Part shown: positions 1-11,031 of the stretch, piece by piece | How the letters are laid out: every line of letters begins with the position of its first letter | How positions within the stretch are numbered: the stretch's first letter is position 1 | From: Phylloscopus collybita | Taxonomy: Eukaryota; Chordata; Aves; Passeriformes; Phylloscopidae | Direction of reading: 5' to 3' | DNA length: 64,000 nt | NCBI GenBank assembly: GCA_027886175.1 | Contig: JAJNNQ010000009.1 | Coordinates: forward strand, 6,549,001 to 6,613,000 | The notes under the pieces: generated by a model | Database searches by the model: none | Seen by the model: only the letters and a program-made list of their open reading frames with translations | Told to the model about the DNA's origin: nothing | Translations under genes and position numbers: made by a program

Positions 1-181
1 ATGCTCTTCCAAGGCACCTAGTGCTGGCCATGAAGGTCTCATCTATAACAGTGCCCAGGGATGCACCCTGGCATGGGGACATGACTGTACCAGTAACCTG
101 CCAGGATGGACCCTGGCACACTTGTGTCCATGACAGGAGGCCAGTTGTCTATCAGGAAGACGGAGCTGACTGTTCCAGAGT

Positions 182-218
182 GGAGCTATCCCATGCTCTT
201 AAGGCTTGGGATAGCTCC
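182..218. repeat. Perfect 12-bp inverted repeat (hairpin)
   Basis: The left arm GGAGCTATCCCA at 182-193 is exactly complementary to TGGGATAGCTCC at 207-218, with a 13-nt spacer. It could fold as a short stem-loop. No transposon ends or flanking duplication were seen, so its role is unknown. Confidence 0.6.
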
Positions 219-2299
219 CAGACTTTCAATATTCCTCAAGAGATGTAGATCATAGGAGCCTGGACTCTGGGTTGGGCACTCACTTTGATGTGATCTCACA
301 CAGACATTCCTGGATCTTTTCCTTCTTGATGCTCCACTGTGGGGAGACAAAAAGAGATGCTGCTGGAGGCAGTCTCCCTCCTGATATTTTACAGCTGTGT
401 TAATTATCTTTGAGTAGAAACAGCCTTGCTTTCACAGCCATGGGATGATAAAGAGTGAGTTAGCTAGTTAGAGTTAGTTGGAGTCATTTGGAGTCTGCTT
501 GCCATGCAGATCTTGGGACAGAAGGTTGTGCAAGGGCCAGAAAAGGTGAGCTGCTGTATGTAGGACAGACAGGGTTAGGTGGCTGTGCTAGAGCCAGAGC
601 TGAAGAAAAGAGCCAGAGCTGTGTGGAGCTGCTCTTAGAAGATACAGAGAAAAGGTATAAGAGACTTTTTGAATATCAAGATACTGATACTTGAAGCCTT
701 CTGATGATTCTAATGAAGCACCTCGAGTGCAAGTGCTGTGCCCATGTTGACTGCTGCATATAGACTGTGATGCTCCACTGGCTGTGTCTCATCAAGGAGC
801 TGATCCCCGTGGACCCTGGCCCATGCAGGGGGCACTGCCTCTGCAGCACGAGCACACACTTTCCCTACTGCTGGCACTTTTACTGTCAGCCCAGGCCAGC
901 TGCTGGTTGTGGGACCCTGGATCACCCAGAGGCAAAAGGGGTCTCTAGTACACCTTCTTAACAGGGATATAGGATGGACATGGACCATATTTAGTGTCCT
1001 TCTGCAGGGCAGAGCAGTGTGGTGCTCGATGCTTTTCTCTGTTCCCAGGTGTGACACGGCACTGGCAGCACGCCCTTAGCAGGAACATTCCCGCATGGAC
1101 CACACAGTGTCTCTCTCCCACCTGGTGGGAGGAATGTGTCCTTCCTACAGCATCATCAGCAGGACAGGGGCAGCAATGCTCCGTACAAGTGTGGGAGGTG
1201 CAGGAGTCACAGGAGAGGAGCATGAGAGTGAGTCACAGATCCCTTCAGCATTGCAGAGAGATCCTGTCCTGTGTGTGGCACTGAGATCGGGCTCAGAGCA
1301 CTGTCCCCTACTCTCTGCCAGTCACACAGCCAGGCACAGCTTTTTATGCATAATTCTAATTAGCAGTTTTAAATTGTGCCCTTATGGTTTATTCATAGCA
1401 CTTAGCATATGCAAAAGACTTCAAATTTGAAGTGGTGCTACTAATAATCACAGATTATTTTCTTTAAAGTTCTCTGCAATCCACTAGAAAAAAAATCAGT
1501 TATTTCCCCAACCTCCCATTGCATTTTTATAGCCCAGATCACCCAGTGTGAAAGCTTAAATATGAAATCTGAATACCAGGAGCTGGTCAGTCTGTTTTCA
1601 TTAGCCAAGGTGCATGAAATACAAAGAATAAACACCGAGTGTATGCAAGGGAAAGTAAATTACACATACACAGTGCTTTCAGTTCCAGTTCTTCACCAAG
1701 AAGAAGCCAAGAAACATATTTTTTCTCTTTCCCTACTTCTCCCAAAACACATAAAGACACATACAGTCTTTGTGCTGACAGGACCCATTTAAAGAGTTAT
1801 AGCTGACTCTTGATAATTCTCATTATGTTAATCCACAGACCTGTTAAGTCTCTGTATGAATGATAGTCTGTTTCCAGCTGTCAGCAAGGAATTAATAGCA
1901 CTCTGCTATACTTTGCTATGATGTGACTTAATATTTGGTTTCCTGACTGCTTTAAACTGTGCTGCCTCTGCCCTTCTCCTCTTCATAACTCAGCCTCCTC
2001 TTCCTTGCACTATTTCTTGTCCTGGCCCCAGAACTTGGGCATTCAGGAACTGCTCTGGGGAAAAAAAAATCAGTGATCCAACTGATGGGGAGCTGCATTG
2101 TCACTCCTGCTGTGAGCAAGTGGAAATGTGAGATGCCACAGCCAAGCACAGAAAGCACAGTGGGATTGCTCCTATTGGCAACAGCACATATTTAGATTTG
2201 TTCAGCAAAACAGATGCTTAGACATATTTCTGTTGGGGAAATGTCCATGGGTACCTTGCTGAAAATATTGTGGGCATGAAGAGAGATCAAATCCACCTA

Positions 2300-2665
2300 G
2301 ACAGGCCAGCTTAGCAGCTCAACTCCTCATTCTGGAAAGCAGATCAAGGCAGAGAGTGGTGGAGAACATCAAAGTCAGAAGTGGGACAAAGTTGGTGATT
2401 ATTTAATAACTGACTCTTCCACTGCAAAAATTAGGAGCAGGAAATGAAAACAGCAGATGTCAACTTCAGAGCAGACAGGAATGGAATTTTGTTCACTCAG
2501 TGAATAGCTGAGCTGTGGAACTCATTGCCACAGGATGTTGCAGAAGACAAAAGTTTACATGGATTCAGGAAGCAACAGTGCAAATTAATGTGAGAAAAAT
2601 TCATGGAGGGCTTATCAGATGTAGGAACACCAGCCAGATGCAGGATATCCTCCAGCCTCCTGGTA
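2300..2665 (+). mobile_element. CR1 LINE fragment, old and 5'-truncated
   Basis: Around 2515-2620 it contains the characteristic CR1 phrase TGTGGAACTCATTGCCACAG, followed by a GATGTTG / AAAGTTTACATGG / TTCATGGAGG series typical of older avian CR1 families. This is the non-coding 3' part of the element in + orientation. No reverse transcriptase frame remains. Edges are approximate, and divergence suggests an old insertion. It lies inside the presumed first intron of NICOL1. Confidence 0.72.
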
Positions 2666-4718
2666 GGCTAGAAGAACATTGCTAGACACTTATTATCTTC
2701 CTCAAGTGTCTGCCATTGGCTCCCAGCAAGCAGGGATGCTGACCTGACCCAGAGACAGCAGTGCCTGGAGAAGGATCCTCCACCACAGAGCACAGCCCAA
2801 TAAATGACACTAAGAGTGAATATCCTGTCATGTGGTGAAACTGGCTGCATGTGCACTCTGACTTTGGAGGGCAGTGCTTTGTTAGGAGGTTTGCAGGTGC
2901 TGATTCAGGACACCCAGAGCTGCACAGGCACGTGTCCTCTGTGCCACCACCCTTCTCCTGCAGAAGATGCTTTGATACCAGGGCAGCTGCTTTCCCAGGG
3001 CTGCCGGAACTGAAATAGCCACTTGGCAAGGTTGTGCCATTCCACTAGTACCTCCCTGTCCACACAGGAGCACTTGGCTGTCATAAATACCAGTGAATGA
3101 TCCCACACAACCATCCCATCACAGCTTTCACAAAGGCCTGGGAAGACTTCCTGCATGACAAGCAGTGACAGATTATGGAATTCATGGCTCTCCTCAAAAG
3201 TGCTTTCTTCCCACTGCAGAAGCAGGAGACATTAATTTATCACCTGAGGTTTTTTTTTTCCTCCTTCAGGTTCTGAATTTGAGAACACTTTGGCGCTTGT
3301 CGGCACTTCAGGGCATGCAGCACCTCCCCGAGGTGGAGCCAGGTGGTGTTTCTGAGCCGACCAGAGCGAGGGGAGGGAGAGCATGACACCAAGCAAATGA
3401 TGGATTTGCTGACAGCAGTCTGAGCATGCAGGTTCTTTCTAAGGGCTCTGTTTCATGATCTGAAGTGGAAACAATTAAATTACTGAAATACTGAAAGCAG
3501 GAGGGGGTTGAGTGTCTTTAAAGTGTGCTCAAAACCATCCTGTCACTACTCCTGTGTCTGGAGAGGCAGAGTCTTTGTGAGAAATGCTGTTCTGATAGAA
3601 GTGGGGACTTTGCATCTCCTCACAGCTTGGGCATTAAATCCCTAGCTTGATCCCCAGGCTCCCTGTCACTTGCATAAGTGACATAAGGAGATGGAGAAGG
3701 CCAGGTGGGGGAGAAACTCCTCCTGAATTGATCAAAACCCCTAAGAGGCTTGCTGAGGAGTGACAAGCACTCTGGCTGCTCCCTTCCTTCAGGTACAACT
3801 CAGAAGGCAATGCTGGCAGAAGGGTGCCAGGCACAGATGGCTGCTGCAGTGCTGCTCAGCAGGTCCCTGGCTCCAGACAGCTCCCCAGCCATCTCAGCAG
3901 CAGCTTTGCACCCTCTTTGCTTTGGTAGACCAGCACAGGTGGTTGCATGTGGACAAGGATTTCGGCACTCCCCCAACACGGGGGCTCTGTGATCAGTGTG
4001 AAATGTCATCTTTCCCCATCCCCCCTGCATCTCCTCCAGGGCCTGCAATTTATTCTCCTGAAAACTCACACATCATTAACTTCAAACAGTCAGAGATTGG
4101 TGCAGGGTGAATCCTGGCAGAGCAGAAATGCCCAGGTTCAGAAGTGAGCAATTTTAGTTGTTGTCAAGTCCCTTCCTCCTCTACTCTCTGCTTTTTCCCT
4201 GCCCTGCCCCTCTGTGCACACACGCTGGCAGCAGCTGCAGAGCCAGTGGGATGCTTTGCATTCCTGGCAGACAAAAAATACAGCAGCAGGTGAAAGGAAG
4301 CAAATACAGATCTGGCACTGTCCCTTGCCAAGCTGCTCTGTAAGAGCTCCTGTAAAAACAGACCTGCCTGTCTGGTTCCTGAACCACTGCAAACTGCTAT
4401 TTTCAGTGTATCTGTTGAGAATTAACCCGTGTCTGAGAAGGGGTAAGGATTTCTGTTGTAAGGGGAGAGGCAGCAGGCAGAGTCAAGTCTGGGCAGCGTT
4501 CAGAAAAGCACACACAGCAAAGTACTCTTTGTGGCTTTTGCTGATCCTCTCACATTTGCACAAAGATAGACACAGGCAGCCCTAATTCGCACACATGCAG
4601 GTGTGGGTGCCTGGTAAGACGGAGTTTCTCCTGGCAAGGTCTCTGAGTATTCCTCCTCTGTGCTGCTAAATTCCGAATTTCCTGCCGTGCCGGTGATGTC
4701 TCCCGCCTCCGTCCGCAG

Positions 4719-4807
4719 GCCGTCCCTGTGTTGACTGCCACGCGTTCGAGTTCATGCAGAGGGCGTTGCAGGACCTCAAGAAGACGGCGTACAACCTCGA
4801 CACGCGG
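4719..4807 (+). CDS. NICOL1: NICOL1 (C4orf48) internal coding exon
   Basis: This 89-nt exon encodes the conserved core of NICOL1, a small secreted neuropeptide-like protein. In mammals it is reported to partner NELL2 in lumicrine signalling through ROS1 in the male tract, and it is also expressed in brain. The acceptor is CCGCAG at 4713-4718 and the donor GTATGT at 4808-4813. The first two bases finish a codon begun in the previous exon (phase 1). It then gives 29 residues, starting RPCVDCHAFEFMQ and ending AYNLDTR, with a CxxC pair followed by an amphipathic helix. 26 of 29 codons end in G or C, a strong coding signal against the AT-rich flanks. The other two frames either hit a stop or resemble nothing I know. 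It joins in frame to 8551-8616. The match is from memory of the human protein, but it spans nearly the whole exon. Confidence 0.93.
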
Positions 4808-7800
4808 GTATGTGTTTCTGCAGGAATGCTTCCCCTTCGCCTTTATCTCCCAGCGGCCAGGTTTGCCTGTCTGGGTACAGCAGACATGACATCTCTGCTG
4901 ACTCACTCCCATCCCAGCAAATAGGTTTATCCCAAGCACAGATTATTTTTCACAGTCTGCAGAGGTTCATTAATGATCATCTAGTCTGACTTCTTGCATA
5001 ACAGCCTAAGGAATTACCTCAGACAGTCCCTGCACCAAACGAAGGAAAGAAGATGTAGGAAGGAGAGGAAAAACAAGACAGATTATTTACTCTCTGCCTT
5101 ACAACTTTGCTTCCAAGCTGTGGACTGACTTTTCACTGGGCAGGAGAGTAGTAATGAGAATAGAAACGAGCAGGAGAGGGGGAAGGTGGCAGGCAGGGCT
5201 GGCAGAGGAAAGGGAAGCATACACACACCCTTTGCTCATGGATTGATGCTTTGTGAAAAAGGCAGAAGCACGTTTTTTCATGCATTTGTCACAGCACACA
5301 GGGGATTCTGCCACTCCACATCCAGTCTCCAGAGGTCTCAGTGAACAAAATGAGGGTGTGTTAAATGCCCTGATTTTAGTAATTCATACGTGTGTGGGTC
5401 CGTAAATATGTGCAGACTGGGTAGGGTAGGATTTACCATAGTGGTTCTGCTGCTGTTTGAAGTTTGCAAGAGGCAGGAGGTAACTCTCCTCTGATAAAGC
5501 CCATCCATGCATGTCTTGTCCTATCTCTCCTCCCTTTGAGCAGGGCCCATCTCCCTTGGCAGGTGAGAAGGGCTCCTTGTTCCTCTACAGTCACACAGCT
5601 CAAATTACCATTCCCAGCAGAGCCAACCAAAGAGACATAAATCAATTATGTGTCTCAAACAATAAGGCAATTATGTAGCTTTGCCTTTGGTTTTTTGTGA
5701 CCTTGGGCAGCTGTGTCATGCCCTATGCAATAGAGTGACTTCACCTTTCTTGAGCTATCAGTAGCAAAGTGATTAGAACAAAGTTCTGAGTGTGGGTTAC
5801 ATTCCAAAAGTTTCCCATGCACTGGAGTAATAATAAATAACTCTTAAGTGGTAAAGTGTCAGTAGAGAGGCTTTACCTCCAGCAGCTGTGCTGGGCTCTT
5901 CTGGTGCATAGCAGTGTTCCACCTGTTTGGATTAGGGTCAGCTGGAATGTTTTGTACCTACAGATGACATACCAAGACCAGGTGCAATTGCAGCTGTGCT
6001 GGTTCTTATACTGTCAACAGGCTTTACGTGGGAAGTTAAAGATTTTTTTGAATGCAAGGGAGACAGCACAATTCTTTAATCCCACCCACAGGGATATTCA
6101 GATGTGTCTGTGATGTCTGTTCTATCTGGAGAGTGGACTGAGGATGCAGCCCAGCAGAGAGCAGCGCTGTCTTGGAAGAGGTGGGGCAGAATATAAAGGG
6201 AGAAGCTGGTCCCAGGGTGCCACAAGATGAATTTCTGTTTCTGTGAGGACCTGGACAGTCCTGACATGCCAAGGCACTGATTGAGACAGGTCCCAGTGTT
6301 ACAGAGCAAGGGGCATAGGAACAGTGCATCACAAAACCAAACAGAAACAGTTGTTTGAAAGATCACCCATCCTTAGACAACTGGGCTTAATACTACTAGT
6401 AAATAAAGGCTGTATTACTGTACACCTTTCCCAGCCTTTGGATTGATACTCCAAAGGGCTTTCTATCAGAGATGCTTTGGTTAAACACAAATTATTGAGT
6501 GATGCAGAGATACTAAAGTGAAATACAGCAGCCAAGGTCCTACAAATGGCACACTGTGGCCTTCTACCTTACTCTGAAAGGTAGAGCTTCCATATCCTTA
6601 CTCCACTGCTGATGCTTGGCTCATGCTGACCAGCTATAATTTCTCAAGTTTGACATACAAATAACTTCATTGAATAACTTCTGAGTCTTGGAAATTGTTG
6701 CTACAACGGCAAGCGCCATGCAGGATTGCTCCTGCATATCAGGGACTTTCTAAGCCAATGCCATCAAGGCCACAATTAATTTTTGTAATTGATACCTCTC
6801 TTTCACAGTCTTTCAGTTTGCAATTGAGTGCTCCCAGAGCTGCTCTTCCTGCCTGTAAATAGTCCTGAGTGACGCCCAGGCAGAGTTTGTGGTAGCAGTG
6901 ACAGCTTGTTGGCATTACTGTGAAATCCAATAAGCCTGTTTGATGTTAAGATGATTCTATGATTTCTCCTGGGCTCCCAACAATGGGAGCATTCACTCAT
7001 CCAAGATTTCATTGTGCAAGCGGGGAGCAGTGTTTAACAGAGCCTGCCATTGCACTAAGCTGATAAGTGAAAGCAGGCAAGGAATGTGAACAAGCCCTCT
7101 TTAATGCAAAGGTGGATGGCAAAAGTTTGAGGTGAGGAGGATGTAGGGCTGGGGAGGAGAGGGAAAGCCGTTCTGAAACAGCCTGTCCTGCACAAGCTTG
7201 CAGTCTGAGAACAAGAAATGAATAAAAGAGAGTGGGCACTGCTGGGGGACAGAGGTACTGCTGCCCAAGCAAGGCAGAAGGGGAGCAGGACCCACGCAGG
7301 AGTGCCCAGCTACTCCTTTGGAAACTGCCTTTGTTAACGAGCCCTTTGCTGTGTCTAATGTGTCAGGAGGTATCAGGTCAGAGGAACACCAGCAGACTGA
7401 AGACCTTGTTGTTTCACAGAGCTTTGAGATAATTTCTTAACAAGTGGGTTTCAACCTGTAATGGGTTTTTGCAGTGCAGATGGGAAACTAATTCACGCTG
7501 AATTTAAGACCACTATTTTGTTCTCCCCTCAACAAACTCTTCAAAGCTAGTCTGCAAACTGTTTGAGGGACTGCAGACCACAGGGTGAAAACCACAAGAT
7601 ATGCTCAGGAAGAAGCTTCTCTTCAGTCACAATTGTACTTGCTGATGTGAATTCCTTGCACCAACAATTTTGAGTCTCATGAGACATTGACTTCTGAAAT
7701 GATGGTGCCATGCAAAACATTCAGCCTTTGTTTCTCCAAAAGTGTGACAAGAATCCACAAAATATTTAAGTTATTTGATCACAATTAAATAAATAATACT

Positions 7801-8550
7801 TGAGTATCTTTAAAGATCTAAAATTAAGTTTTTCACCCTGTATAAAGAGGAAAAAAACTTGGAAATGCTTTTCCACTAAGGAGCTCCATATACAACAGCA
7901 AGTAATTTTAAATGATGTATATTGGGAATGGTTTTTAAGGTTTTGCTTGAGTTTTTTGATAAAAAAGCAATTGTCAGTAATTTAACTCAGATTGAAATAG
8001 CAACCACATACTTAGACCTAGATCTGCCCTGAAAGATTATGAGTTTCAGACAACAAGGTTAGACTGACAGCTGGATTCAACTCAGAGTTGTCTAGAGAAA
8101 CAGCAGCATAACTGAGAGCACAACTGGCTCTTCAGCACTTGCTATCTGGTGCAATTAAATTATACAGGACTGAAGGCATCGTCAACAGGAAGCCATCAAT
8201 CACCACGACGGAATTAAGAGCAGTGCAGCTGAAAGTGGAATTTGTCGCAGCGCTTATAAAGGACACTTTAATAATTTTGACAGCCCACTCCCTAGAAGTT
8301 AACTGTGAAAATGAAAGCATTAAAACTGTAAAAATACTCTCCTTGCATCTCAGTTCTGAATATACTCATTTCATCACTTTTTCTGGATGAAAACCAGCAA
8401 TAATAACTATGATTTTTCACTCAGCAGAGCACCTTGGCTACAGCTGTGCAGAGGGATTAGATCTAATCCATTATATACTCATTTAAAGCAATATATTCAG
8501 TTCTTTGATTTCATGGGTTTTTGTTTGGGTTGTTGTTTTTTTTTTTCCAG
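4808..8550 (+). other. NICOL1: NICOL1 last intron (phase 0)
   Basis: The intron runs from the GTATGT donor to a strong acceptor, an 11-T tract followed by CCAG at 8536-8550. It is far longer than the compact human gene would suggest. It carries no recognisable coding sequence. The part at about 8140-8330 looks unusually well preserved (see its own entry). Short open frames elsewhere are broken and match nothing I recognise. Confidence 0.85.
8139..8330. promoter_or_regulatory. Candidate conserved non-coding block in NICOL1 intron
   Basis: This stretch keeps several CpG dinucleotides (GCATCGTCAAC, CACGACGG, TTTGTCGCAGCGC) in otherwise CpG-poor, AT-rich intron. It also contains homeodomain-type TTAA/ATTAAA words. 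Open frames run through it on both strands, as often happens in slowly evolving non-coding DNA. It could be an enhancer or an unrecognised exon. Conservation cannot be measured from one sequence, so this is inference. Confidence 0.25.
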
Positions 8551-8616
8551 ACAGAAACCCTCCTCCTGAGAGCAGAAAAGAGAGGCCTGTGTGATTGCTT
8601 TCATGCAATACACTGA
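8551..8616 (+). CDS. NICOL1: NICOL1 (C4orf48) terminal coding exon
   Basis: The exon starts right after a T-tract and CCAG acceptor and reads in phase 0 from the exon at 4719-4807. It gives TETLLLRAEKR followed by GLCDCFHAIH and a TGA stop at 8614-8616. The human protein ends with the same TETLLL start, a basic patch, a C-x-C motif and a final His, over the same 21 residues. The four cysteines of the mature peptide (CVDC and CDC) are all present, as expected for disulfides in a secreted factor. Only 9 of 21 sense codons end in G or C, unlike the GC-rich preceding exon, so ab initio gene finders could easily miss this exon. No frameshift or premature stop is seen, so the gene looks intact here. 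Confidence 0.93.
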   Translation, partial: TETLLLRAEKRGLCDCFHAIH

Positions 8617-11031
8617 AATAAGCACCGGGATTTGGCCAGTGGACATTTACTCATTTTTAAAATGCTGATCAGTAAATTACAGGAAGATACAGAGTGCAAG
8701 TTGTGCCCCACCGTAAGGAAAAGGATTTTTACCAAAACAGGTATAGCTCACTTATATTATTTTTGCTTTGTTGTGGTTTATGGTTACTCTATGTGATATT
8801 GCATCTGCTGAAGTGTTAAGAGAAGAAACAGTGCCAAAATCTTGCTTATGGGTTTTATGCAAGGATAGCATCCTGCTTTTTTGGTATTTCAAGCCAAAAA
8901 TTGTCCTTGGACTCTCAGGCCAACCTCTTGGCTTATGTGAATTGCCATAGATCTGTGAAAGTCAGTGAAGTCAATTTTTAAAATATATTTATAGAAGAAT
9001 AACATGAAAAGGGAATTACTTTGCCATGATGCATAGATAAACATTTACAAGCAAGCACACTTGGCATTATATAGAAATTAATAGTTATCACTGACTGCTT
9101 GGCAGCCCAAGGAAGGGATTTGTTCCCCAATTGTATCAATAGTCCAGTGCACAGCAAACACAGTAATCTGTCTCAAAATTTTAATTTCTTCAGAACCACA
9201 CAGTGGCTGTGATCTTTTTGGAGAGATTTATTAAGTATCTAATGTGATCAGTAACATTTGTAATCACATGAATACTGCCTGGCAGTTGAACTGATTGCGT
9301 CTGCCAAAATCTTCTGGAGAAGTGTCTTTCATTAAGCAAATCACATGCTGGATTGAACCACTCAAACTGGCCCCTACAGAGAGTTTTGGCAGAGAGCCTA
9401 CACAATGCCTGCCTGCCCAGGAGTCTCTTGTAAACTGTTTTTTGGGAAATACTTAAATTTTACCAAAATGGTTCTTAGCTCTTGCATGGACTCTGCACTC
9501 CATCAGGGTGGGTTACAGTGCTGATGTTATTTGTATTCCTGCTGCAGCATGAGACAAGGAAAGACAAGGCAATTTAAGCAGTGTAGTAGTAGACAACAAG
9601 ATTGTGCCTTGTTACTCTTTAAAAGAGAATAGCAAATCCTTTCTCATTGTTTGCATTTTTTCCTTTATTTTGGGAAGGAGAAGAGAAAACGGCCCCAGTG
9701 CAAAGTTCGTGTTGATAATAATAGATTTTTCATTGGGTTTAAAACATCGTCCCCAAAGTAGAGATTTGTGTATCAGCTCAAGCATCTACGTACACACTAC
9801 AAACTTCTATACAAACAAGAATATTGGAGCAGGACCAACAAACAGGTTTTAAAGTAATTTTACTAATTCTTATCTGTATGTCTGTCTTTCCCTAAGTGGC
9901 TGGTGGTTTTGATATTTTGCTCTCAGCCTGCTCAGTAAATTAGGATGGAAGCTATCTGTATGTTTCCAAACTGCTTCTCTCCCATTTTGTCTACAACATC
10001 AAACACAGTGAAATAGGGAACTTTGACCCACTGCCAACTTATTATTTCATATGCAGTCACACTCAGTAACACAAAGGAGTGTCTTGCCATATATTTTGCC
10101 AAAGTGTTTGAAAAGTGTGTGGTTCTCAGCAAGGAAAAGCTTCCTTGCACCTGCATTTCAAATAAGAAATCTGCTTTGTCCTTTGTAATATTCCTGCACA
10201 CCCCTTTATAGGTCCTTGGGACCTGTTTTGTATACAAGAGAAGCAGCATGACACAGCAAGAGCTCCCTTCTGGTAGCATCACACTGCACTGTGGCACCGG
10301 TCAATAGAGCAATAGAGGTTTTCCTCACAGACCAAACTTTATTGTACGAAGAAAACAGTAGGATTAACACAGCTTCCTTGCAAAATACCAGCCTTTGGCT
10401 TCTTTACTCCCAGTTATATTTGGACCAAAGTAATGCACAGCTTTTGAGCCAGCTTTTTGCAGGGGATGGAGTCCCAGCACTGAACCTGTGAATTTTCCAG
10501 CACGGCTCCCCTTTTCAGGGGGCAGCATGTCTCTGGTTTGGTACTGCTATTGTGCATGCTTATTCTGCTGGTACCCCAAAGAATCTTGCAAAGTCCTGTT
10601 GCAAGAACTGGGGGCTTTTGTTCATGTTTTTATCTAGAAAATGGTTGCTCCCAGTTGAGTTTTAATATACGCAGCTTGTTACGATAGAAAGGTGGAATGA
10701 ATGACAAGTGGATGTTGTCTGACTCCCAAAGGGATCAGAGTGACACTGCAACTTTATGGCTGTAACAGAGTGATTATTCTGTACTTCTCTTTGTCTATAA
10801 TACAACACAATAAAAGGGCAAGATGCAAGTACTTGGTGTGTTTTGTTTCTGATTTGACAAATTGATGGTGCTTATTAATTAATGTCCGTTCTTTAATTAG
10901 GTGGAAAATACACAGAGAAAAAAATGCTATTTTTAATACAAAAATAAAAATATCTTGCTTTTGGGCTAAATGCATTAATATATTCTTATTTGCTGAAGCA
11001 GAAAATCCAACTCACTCTTATTTGAAATAAA
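8617..11031 (+). other. NICOL1: Putative NICOL1 3' untranslated region (end uncertain)
   Basis: Sequence after the NICOL1 stop has no further coding signal. AATAAA hexamers in + orientation occur at 10809-10814, 10943-10948 and 11026-11031. The last is followed by a T/G-rich stretch (GACTTTGTGAGCTTCTTT), as expected of a cleavage site. A 2.4 kb 3' UTR is plausible but not shown; an earlier variant signal could be used instead. Confidence 0.35.
11026..11031 (+). terminator. Candidate polyadenylation signal AATAAA
   Basis: A canonical hexamer with a downstream GT/T-rich element at about 11045-11061. It is the best-formed of three AATAAA copies between 10.8 and 11.05 kb, and the candidate 3' end for NICOL1. 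Isolated hexamers are common by chance in AT-rich DNA. Confidence 0.3.

Larger units (their letters stand above)
1..4718 (+). other. NICOL1: Presumed NICOL1 intron 1 (partial, runs off the left edge)
   Basis: This stretch precedes the internal NICOL1 exon. I searched it for a first exon: an ATG, a leucine-rich signal peptide, and a donor in phase 1 to fit the next exon. I found none with all three. It has no CpG island until the GC-rich bases just before the exon. It holds a short hairpin (182-218) and an old CR1 fragment (about 2300-2665); the open frames are short and unlike known proteins. In mammals C4orf48 starts close to the NELFA promoter, so exon 1 is expected upstream of this window. 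The intron assignment is inference. Confidence 0.6.

Noticed and set aside
430..700. Possible LTR promoter region with GGTATAAGAGAC
   Set aside because: No TG...CA ends or target-site duplication could be found; the TATA-like word alone is weak.
4158..4343. Signal-peptide-like frame upstream of NICOL1
   Set aside because: It starts with TTG rather than ATG, and no convincing donor in phase 1 was found to join it to 4719.
6940..6965. GATTCTATGATT word resembling a CR1 tail
   Set aside because: Only the last dozen bases fit; the upstream sequence does not read as CR1.
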